A stretch of 49,573 nucleotides of DNA from Pseudomonadota bacterium (lineage in GTDB: Bacteria > Desulfobacterota > Desulfobulbia > Desulfobulbales > SURF-16): positions 1-49,573 of the forward strand of contig JAHJKA010000075.1 of assembly GCA_018822545.1 (NCBI GenBank), read 5' to 3'. Positions 44,387 to 49,573 of the stretch are shown piece after piece (position 1 is the first letter of the stretch; each line of letters starts with the position of its first letter). The translations under genes and the position numbers were made by a program. The notes under the pieces were generated by a model that saw nothing but the letters and a program-made list of their open reading frames with translations, ran no database searches and was not told where the DNA came from.

Positions 44387-44836
44387 ATGCATTCCAAATT
44401 CAAAATATCTTTGCACTGTTTCGTTTTATGCCTCTTGTTTTGGCCTTTGTCGACCAGCGCCAAAATGGTCAGCATTAACCAAGAGGACGTCAATATTCGT
44501 TCCGGGCCGTCGACCAAATATCGGGTGAAATGGCAGGTGGGTAAAGGATTCCCCCTCAAGGTAATTGGCCGCAGTGGTAAGTGGTACAAGATCCGGGATT
44601 TTGAAAAAGATGTGGGGTGGGTCTATGCACCCCTGACCTCCCGCAAGGCCCATCTCGTTGTCAACAAACCGGTTATCAATGTGCGCAGTGGACCGGGTAC
44701 CAACTATCGCACCGTCAGTCAGGCAAAATACGGTGTGGTTTTGCAGACCGAAAAACGAGTCAAAGGCTGGGTCAAGGTACGGCATGAGAGTGGTGTCAGC
44801 GGCTGGGTATCCAGAAAACTCCTCTGGGGTTGGTGA
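44387..44836 (+). CDS. Exported protein with two SH3-like (SH3_3) domains
   Basis: A 149-residue protein: signal peptide MHSKFKISLHCFVLCLLFWP with cleavage near STSAK, then two bacterial SH3 repeats, VNIRSGPSTKYRVKWQVGKG with GKWYKIRDF (about 35-80) and INVRSGPGTNYRTVSQAKYG with GWVKVRHESGVSGWVSRKLL (about 95-145). The paired N-[IV]-R-S-G-P motifs are diagnostic. Such domains bind peptidoglycan or peptides in the periplasm. There is no catalytic module. It lies 71 bp before the asparagine-synthetase-like gene; whether it shares its transcript is unclear. Confidence 0.85.
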   Translation: MHSKFKISLHCFVLCLLFWPLSTSAKMVSINQEDVNIRSGPSTKYRVKWQVGKGFPLKVIGRSGKWYKIRDFEKDVGWVYAPLTSRKAHLVVNKPVINVRSGPGTNYRTVSQAKYGVVLQTEKRVKGWVKVRHESGVSGWVSRKLLWGW

Positions 44837-44907
44837 TTTTGGACCGGAAAAGAAAGTGAATTTGGCGCTTTTGGCCGATGAAACAAGGATAAGGACGGGA
44901 AGTATTA

Positions 44908-46395
44908 ATGGGTGGAATAGCAGGCTGTTACGGAAGCCGGGATGAAAAAACAATCAGGAGAATGCTTGGCGCTCTCGCTCACCAGGGTCCAAATGAATAC
45001 GGGATTCACAGTGATAAGAAGATGGTCTGGGGACATACCGGCCCATCAGGCCTAGAGGATGGTAACGGCCACCAGCCTATTCTCAATGAAGATAAGTCAA
45101 AAGGCATGATCAGTAGTGGCGAGATCTATAATTTTCAAAGGATTCGTGCTCGGCTGGACAAGGGATATCCTTTTCAGACCCATTCCGACGCCGAAGTCAT
45201 TCTGGCCCTGTACGATCAACGAGGTCCAGACGCCGTGCGCGATCTCGATGGTAAGTTCGCCCTTGCCCTGTTTGACACAACTCGGGATATTTTCATGTTG
45301 GCCCGCGATCCCTTAGGGGTCAAGTCCCTTTATTACGGCTACCGTGGCGGCACAATCTATTTCACTTCAGAACGCATGGCCTTGAGTTTGGCAGATGTGG
45401 AAGAGGTGTATGAATTTCCCCCGGGTCATTATTATACCCCGGCAGATGGTTTTGTTCGCTATTACCGGTTGCCTGAGGTGGACAGAAGGCCTTTGCTTAA
45501 TATTGAATCGATTGGCTTGCGCATCCGTAAAATTTTGACCAAATCGGTGCACAAAAGGGTCATGACCAGCCCGCAGGTGCCGGTGGGACTCCTCTGCGGC
45601 GGTGATCTTGCTTCTTCCATCGTTGCGGCAATTGCTGCCAGGCAGAGCCGCGAGCTTCATACCTTTGCAATTGATATGGGCGATGGGCAGGGCAATCATT
45701 CCGACGATTTCGTGACGGCTCGGTTGGTTGCAGCCCATACCGGCACCACCCATCATGAGTTGATCGTCACGGAAAACGATTTTTATGAGGCTTTGCATCA
45801 GGTCATTTATCAGTTGAGGAGCTGTACTCCCTCGGTGATTCAACCGGCCGTTTATTGGTTTATAGTCAGTAAGCTGGCAGCGGATTATGTCTCTGTCGTA
45901 CTCACAGGGCAGGGGGCAAATGAGCTTTTTGCCGGCTATCACTACATGAAGCATTTTCCTTTAACCAAGGTCAATGCAGAATGTAGGCGATGCCTCGGCG
46001 ATCTTCATCATCTTGACCTTGAGCGGGCCGATCCGTTGGCCATGTATTTCAACCTGCAAATTCGGGCACCCTTCCTCGACAATGAAATGATTTCTCTGGC
46101 CATGAAGATTCCGGCGGCCTTGAAGATTAAAAAGGGCGAAAACGGCCACAAGATTTCAAAATGGATTTTCCGCCAGGCCTTTGCTCAAAAAGGTTTTTTG
46201 TCCGATGAGGTCCTGTGGCGTGGTAAGCAGCGCCATCCCCAGAAGGAAAGCTTTGCGTCCCTCGCCGGAGAATTAGCAAACCGGGAGATTGATGATGAAG
46301 AAATGTCCCGTCTCAGCAGCGACCATCCCGGGGCCAACATCGATTCCAGGGAGGCCGCCCTTTATTTCAAGATACTGCGAGAAGTTCAAACCTGA
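44908..46395 (+). CDS. Asparagine-synthetase-like protein with both active sites degraded (pseudoenzyme)
   Basis: A 495-residue homologue of class II glutamine-amidotransferase asparagine synthetases, with the full two-domain length. Residue 2, the catalytic Cys in active enzymes (MCGIAG), is Gly (MGGIAG). The start is firm because GGGAAG lies eight bases upstream. The glutamine site is further altered: NGEIYNF is SGEIYNF and the HRRL region is HTGPSG, although SDAEVILALY is kept. In the synthetase half SGGLDSS is CGGDLASS and GDGADELF is GQGANELF, so the pyrophosphatase Asp residues are missing. The scaffold (PFLDNEMISLAMKIP, WRGKQRHPQ) is intact and there is no frameshift. A binding, scaffold or new catalytic role is inferred. 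A P-loop kinase and ectABC follow. Confidence 0.82.
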   Translation: MGGIAGCYGSRDEKTIRRMLGALAHQGPNEYGIHSDKKMVWGHTGPSGLEDGNGHQPILNEDKSKGMISSGEIYNFQRIRARLDKGYPFQTHSDAEVILALYDQRGPDAVRDLDGKFALALFDTTRDIFMLARDPLGVKSLYYGYRGGTIYFTSERMALSLADVEEVYEFPPGHYYTPADGFVRYYRLPEVDRRPLLNIESIGLRIRKILTKSVHKRVMTSPQVPVGLLCGGDLASSIVAAIAARQSRELHTFAIDMGDGQGNHSDDFVTARLVAAHTGTTHHELIVTENDFYEALHQVIYQLRSCTPSVIQPAVYWFIVSKLAADYVSVVLTGQGANELFAGYHYMKHFPLTKVNAECRRCLGDLHHLDLERADPLAMYFNLQIRAPFLDNEMISLAMKIPAALKIKKGENGHKISKWIFRQAFAQKGFLSDEVLWRGKQRHPQKESFASLAGELANREIDDEEMSRLSSDHPGANIDSREAALYFKILREVQT

Positions 46396-46509
46396 GAATA
46401 CCGAGTTAGGTCGATAGGTTTACCTGGCCGCAGAGTTATGACACATTGATATGGTTGTTGCGCATTTATCGGCAATCAACAGAACGTCTCCCCTGGAGAG
46501 TTAGGTGTA

Positions 46510-47127
46510 GTGGCAAAAAACAAAATTTCAAAAAAGAACACTGTGGATAAGGAACAACCTCGCCCAGCCGTCCTTTATGTTTTTATGGGCCTGCCGGCCA
46601 GCGGCAAATCAGTTCTGGCCAGGACATGGGCTCGCAAACATCATTTTTCCTATTTCAACTCCGATGTGGTGTATGAGCAACTTGCACCAAACCAGATCTC
46701 GCGGCAGCAGGCCAAGCATAACCCCCTGATGACGAAGCGGACCTATGACGCCCTCCTGACCTTTGCGGAGCAGGAACTTGCTGCCGGCAGAACCGTTGTC
46801 CTTGATGCCTTTTACGGAGACTGCGAGGAACGGGCGCGTTTGACGAAGCTTGCTGTCAAGCTCAAAACCACGCCTCATTTTGCCCTCTGCTATTGTTCGG
46901 AAAAGCTGGCTCAGGCAAGATTGACTGAGCGTGCCTCAGGCTGCAATACAGAAGCGGATGCCCAGTGGCAAAATTTTAAGAAACAACAGGAAAATCTTGA
47001 GTCCCTTGATGATCTTGAACCGACCATGGTGGTGTCCATAAACACCGATGCCCCTCAGGAGCAGCTTCTGGAGCAGCTGGACTTTGCCTTTGAAAAAAAA
47101 CCGCCTATTAAGATTTTCGAGCATTGA
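46510..47127 (+). CDS. P-loop kinase (AAA_33/zeta-toxin-like nucleotide kinase)
   Basis: A 205-residue cytosolic protein with Walker A GLPASGKS (27-34) after the hydrophobic strand VLYVFM, the helix FNSDVVYEQL with an acidic residue, RTVVLDAFYGDCEERARL (Walker B-like Asp), and a basic lid region QARLTERASGC. Fold and motifs match small AAA_33 kinases that phosphorylate small molecules or RNA, and it also resembles zeta toxins, but there is no antitoxin partner. It starts with GTG (GGAGAG upstream). It lies 114 bp after the asparagine-synthetase-like gene and 57 bp before ectA. Substrate unknown; a role in ectoine supply or regulation is only suggested by position. Confidence 0.78.
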   Translation: MAKNKISKKNTVDKEQPRPAVLYVFMGLPASGKSVLARTWARKHHFSYFNSDVVYEQLAPNQISRQQAKHNPLMTKRTYDALLTFAEQELAAGRTVVLDAFYGDCEERARLTKLAVKLKTTPHFALCYCSEKLAQARLTERASGCNTEADAQWQNFKKQQENLESLDDLEPTMVVSINTDAPQEQLLEQLDFAFEKKPPIKIFEH

Positions 47128-47184
47128 CAACAGACCCTGGTCAATAGTGCTGCAAAGCAGGCCTTGGGTAGGAAGCTATACGCT

Positions 47185-47685
47185 ATGAATGATCAGATAC
47201 TCTTTCGTCCACCAACCAGCCGCGATGCCGTGGCCATGCGCATTTTGGCCCGCGACTCCCAGGTCCTGTCGGTGAACTCCACCTATTATTATGCCCTGAT
47301 GGCCCGCCATTTTCAGGCCACCTGTATGGTTGCCGAAGGTGCCGGTGGTATCTGCGCCTATGGCATCGGCTATTGCCCGCCAGAGCAACCGGACACCCTT
47401 TTTGTCTGGCAGGTCGGAGTGGCTAGAGCGGCGCAGGGCCAGGGCCTTGGCAAAAGACTGCTCATTGCCCTTATCCAGCAACAACGGCCTGATTTTCTGG
47501 AGGCCACCATTGCCCCGGACAACCGGGCCTCAATTAATCTCTTTCGCTCAGTGGCCCGCCAATTGGCTGCGGCCCACACATTTTCAAAACCAGCCTTTTT
47601 TGACGCTGAGGATCTTGGTGCCGGAGAAAAGGCTGAGCATCTCATGCGAATTGGGCCTTTTGCAGAGCAGAGTACAACGAAGTAG
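47185..47685 (+). CDS. ectA: L-2,4-diaminobutyrate N-acetyltransferase
   Basis: A 166-residue GNAT enzyme, second step of ectoine synthesis: acetyl-CoA + L-2,4-diaminobutyrate gives N4-acetyl-diaminobutyrate. LFRPPTSRDAVAMRILARDS and SVNSTYYYALMARHFQAT are EctA substrate-site stretches, and AAQGQGLGKRLL is the acetyl-CoA pyrophosphate loop. The ATG at 47185 with AGGAAG upstream is chosen. First of ectA-ectB-ectC-ask. Confidence 0.94.
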   Translation: MNDQILFRPPTSRDAVAMRILARDSQVLSVNSTYYYALMARHFQATCMVAEGAGGICAYGIGYCPPEQPDTLFVWQVGVARAAQGQGLGKRLLIALIQQQRPDFLEATIAPDNRASINLFRSVARQLAAAHTFSKPAFFDAEDLGAGEKAEHLMRIGPFAEQSTTK

Positions 47686-47708
47686 AATTTTTTCCCACGG
47701 AGTAAAAC

Positions 47709-48983
47709 ATGCGTATATTTGACACAATGGAATCGCGGGTGCGGGGTTATATCCGTTCCTTCCCGGTAATTTTCAACTCAGCGAAAGGGTCAATTATGAC
47801 CGATGAATCTGGTACGGACTATATCGATTTTTTTGCCGGTGCCGGTACCCTCAATTACGGCCATAACAATGAGCGGATCAGCAACGCCATGATTGCGTAT
47901 CTCCAGTCGAATGGCGTGGTCCATGGCCTTGATATGGCCACCACCGCCAAAAAGAAGTTCATGCAGAAGTTTAACGATACCATCCTGGCGCCCCGCAACC
48001 TTGAGTACAAGATCCAGTTCACCGGGCCCACCGGCACCAACGCCGTGGAGACCGCCTTGAAACTGGCCCGCATGGTGAAGGGCCGTTCGAACGTGGTCTG
48101 TTTTACCAACGGCTATCACGGTCTGACCATGGGTTCTCTGTCCATTACCGGCAATAACTTCTACCGGGATGAGGCCTATATCAGCCGTTCCAATGTCTCC
48201 TTTTTGCCCTTTGACGGCTATATGGGCCCGGACTACAACACCCTTGACCTCTTTCGCAAGTTACTGGTGGACAATTCCAGCGGCCTTGATCTGCCGGCGG
48301 CTGTTATCTTAGAGACCATCCAGGCCGAGGGTGGCATTCACATCGCCAGTGCCGCCTGGTTAAAGGAACTGTCGGAAATCTGCAACGAGTTTGACATCCT
48401 GCTCATTATCGATGACATCCAGGTGGGCAATGGTCGCAGCGGTGAGTTCTTCAGCTTTGAAGAGGCGGGCATCAAGCCTGATATCATTACCCTGTCCAAG
48501 GCCATCGGCGGCGGTCTGCCCTTGGCCTTTATCCTCATGCGCCCCGATCTGGACCAGTGGAAGCCGGGCGAACATACCGGCACCTTCCGCGGCAATAACC
48601 TGGCCTTTGTCGCCTCCTATGAGGCCATGCATTATTGGGATAATAATGATCTTTCCGAGGCCGTGCATTATAAGGGCGCGGTTATCGAAAAAGAGCTGCT
48701 GGCCATTGCCGGTAAATATCCGGAGCTCAATGCCGAGGTGCGCGGCCGTGGCATGATCTATGGTCTGGAGATCCTGGAGCGCGGTTTGGCCAGCCAGATC
48801 GCTGAAAGATGTTTCGAAAATGGCCTCATTATCGAGTTGGCCGGCGCCGACGATCAGGTGGTGAAATTCCTGCCGGCCCTGACCATTGATGAAGAAACCC
48901 TGCTGCGCGGCATTGCCATTGTTGACCAGGCCATCGCCGCGATTCTCCAGGAAAAAAGGGATAATCTGACCGGAGCAATGTAA
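47709..48983 (+). CDS. ectB: L-2,4-diaminobutyrate:2-oxoglutarate transaminase
   Basis: A 424-residue class III PLP aminotransferase, first step of ectoine synthesis: aspartate-semialdehyde to diaminobutyrate. [30 protein letters not shown] (PLP phosphate) and [19 protein letters not shown] are visible, and Lys264 in [13 protein letters not shown] should form the Schiff base. The stop overlaps the ectC start (TAATG). Length is standard for EctB. Confidence 0.96.
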   Translation: MRIFDTMESRVRGYIRSFPVIFNSAKGSIMTDESGTDYIDFFAGAGTLNYGHNNERISNAMIAYLQSNGVVHGLDMATTAKKKFMQKFNDTILAPRNLEYKIQFTGPTGTNAVETALKLARMVKGRSNVVCFTNGYHGLTMGSLSITGNNFYRDEAYISRSNVSFLPFDGYMGPDYNTLDLFRKLLVDNSSGLDLPAAVILETIQAEGGIHIASAAWLKELSEICNEFDILLIIDDIQVGNGRSGEFFSFEEAGIKPDIITLSKAIGGGLPLAFILMRPDLDQWKPGEHTGTFRGNNLAFVASYEAMHYWDNNDLSEAVHYKGAVIEKELLAIAGKYPELNAEVRGRGMIYGLEILERGLASQIAERCFENGLIIELAGADDQVVKFLPALTIDEETLLRGIAIVDQAIAAILQEKRDNLTGAM

Positions 48984-49372
48984 TGATAGTCAGGAATATT
49001 CAGGACATCATCGGCACCGAACGGGAAGTCAAAGGGCAGGGGTGGACCAGTCGTCGCCTCCTCCTCAAAAAAGACGGCATGGGTTTCTCCTTTCATGAAA
49101 CCATGATCCCGGCCGGCGCCACCCTCAAGCTCTGGTATAAAAAGCACCTGGAGGCGGTTTATTGTGTGGCCGGCAACGGCAGCATCGAAGATCTTGCCAC
49201 AGGTGAGATCCATGCCATCGAAGATGGCGTCCTCTATGCCTTAAATAACCACGACCGCCATATCTTGCGGGGCGGCAGCGAGGACATGCGCCTGATCTGC
49301 GCCTTTAATCCGCCCGTTACCGGTCGAGAAACCCATGACAGCGACGGCTCCTATGAACTGGTGGAGGAATAA
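48983..49372 (+). CDS. ectC: L-ectoine synthase
   Basis: A 129-residue cupin that cyclises N4-acetyl-diaminobutyrate to ectoine. [20 protein letters not shown] and [20 protein letters not shown] carry the metal- and substrate-binding residues (His, Glu, Tyr), and [15 protein letters not shown] is the second cupin motif. Start overlaps the ectB stop; the stop overlaps the aspartate kinase start. No ectD hydroxylase follows immediately. Confidence 0.96.
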   Translation: MIVRNIQDIIGTEREVKGQGWTSRRLLLKKDGMGFSFHETMIPAGATLKLWYKKHLEAVYCVAGNGSIEDLATGEIHAIEDGVLYALNNHDRHILRGGSEDMRLICAFNPPVTGRETHDSDGSYELVEE

Positions 49373-49573
49373 TGGCTACCCATACCGTTGAAAAAATTGG
49401 TGGCACCTCCATGAGCCAGTTTGGCGATGTGCTTGATAACATCCTGATCGGTGACCGCTGTGAGGAGGCGCTGTATAACCGCATTATTGTGATTTCCGCC
49501 TATGCCGGCATCACCAATGAGCTGCTTGAGCATAAGAAGAGCAGCAAGTCAGGGGTCTATTCCCTCTTTTCCA
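49372..49573 (+). CDS. ask: Ectoine-type aspartate kinase (3' end outside window)
   Basis: The frame begins ATGGCTACC, overlapping the ectC stop (TAATG) with GGAGGA upstream, and stays open to the end of the window (67 codons). It reads VEKIGGTSMSQFGDVLDNIL and IIVISAYAGITNELLEHKK, the KxGGTS nucleotide/aspartate motif and second strand of aspartate kinases, in the form typical of Ask_Ect enzymes that accompany ectABC and provide aspartyl phosphate free of lysine/threonine control. Confidence 0.9.
   Translation, partial: MATHTVEKIGGTSMSQFGDVLDNILIGDRCEEALYNRIIVISAYAGITNELLEHKKSSKSGVYSLFS

Noticed and set aside
46510..47127. Toxin-antitoxin module (zeta toxin)
   Set aside because: The kinase has a zeta-like P-loop, but no small antitoxin gene adjoins it and its neighbours are ectoine genes.

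Overview
The window is about 49.6 kb of bacterial chromosome. It suggests an anaerobic, probably marine or salt-adapted member of the Desulfobacterota, perhaps a Desulfobulbales-type sulfate- or sulfur-metabolising bacterium. The evidence is indirect: a small siroheme-type sulfite/nitrite reductase with an FNR/HcpR-like operator, large Cache-type hybrid histidine kinases, a sigma-54 activator, genes for two compatible solutes (sucrose and ectoine), and dispersed palindromic repeats. No rRNA or taxonomic marker gene confirms it. No phage, insertion-sequence transposase or CRISPR array was seen.

Layout. 1-2.5 kb: end of a ComF-type phosphoribosyltransferase gene, tRNA-Pro(UGG) with a strong terminator, a phosphoglycolate-phosphatase-like HAD enzyme and the small siroheme reductase. 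2.7-8.1 kb: a sugar-nucleotide-type epimerase/reductase, then a four-gene export set (MacB/LolD-type ATPase, FtsX-type permease, periplasmic LolA-like protein, outer-membrane barrel). 8.2-10.6 kb: a compact operon of two DUF1538 membrane proteins, a P-II-like protein and a CBS-pair protein. 10.6-18.1 kb: a large hybrid kinase (-), a chemoreceptor (+) and an AI-2E-family permease (-). 18.2-21.7 kb: branched-chain aminotransferase and a sucrose-phosphate synthase fused to a HAD phosphatase-like domain. 21.8-33.4 kb: envelope genes, all on the minus strand: FKBP isomerase, papain-like amidase, secreted alpha/beta-hydrolase-like protein with C-terminal Ig-like repeats, a YadA-type trimeric autotransporter, and a 1673-residue inverse autotransporter with a beta-helix-like passenger. 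33.6-38.3 kb: sigma-54 response regulator and hybrid kinase, a two-component pair. 38.7-42.2 kb: sucrose synthase (-) divergent from a PfkB fructokinase (+). 42.3-43.3 kb: hemC. 43.6 kb to the end: a MarR regulator, an SH3 protein, an asparagine-synthetase-like protein with both active sites degraded, a small P-loop kinase, then ectA-ectB-ectC and the start of an ectoine-type aspartate kinase.

How the genes fit together. Sucrose-phosphate synthase makes sucrose (phosphate). Sucrose synthase can interconvert sucrose + NDP with NDP-glucose + fructose, and the fructokinase returns fructose to fructose 6-phosphate, so the window encodes a complete sucrose cycle. With ectABC-ask this points to osmotic adaptation by two solutes. 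The MarR gene at 43.6 kb may be an EctR-like regulator; it has palindromes over its own promoter.

Most interesting. (1) A densely folded, apparently untranslated region of about 320 bp at 27996-28312, with a long-range helix and many hairpins, next to a 34-codon remnant of a YadA membrane anchor. It resembles a stand-alone HEARO/omega-RNA-type element with no nuclease gene beside it. (2) The asparagine-synthetase pseudoenzyme and P-loop kinase directly in front of ectABC-ask. (3) The split DUF1538 / P-II-like / CBS operon. (4) A 19-bp RNA hairpin immediately upstream of hemC.
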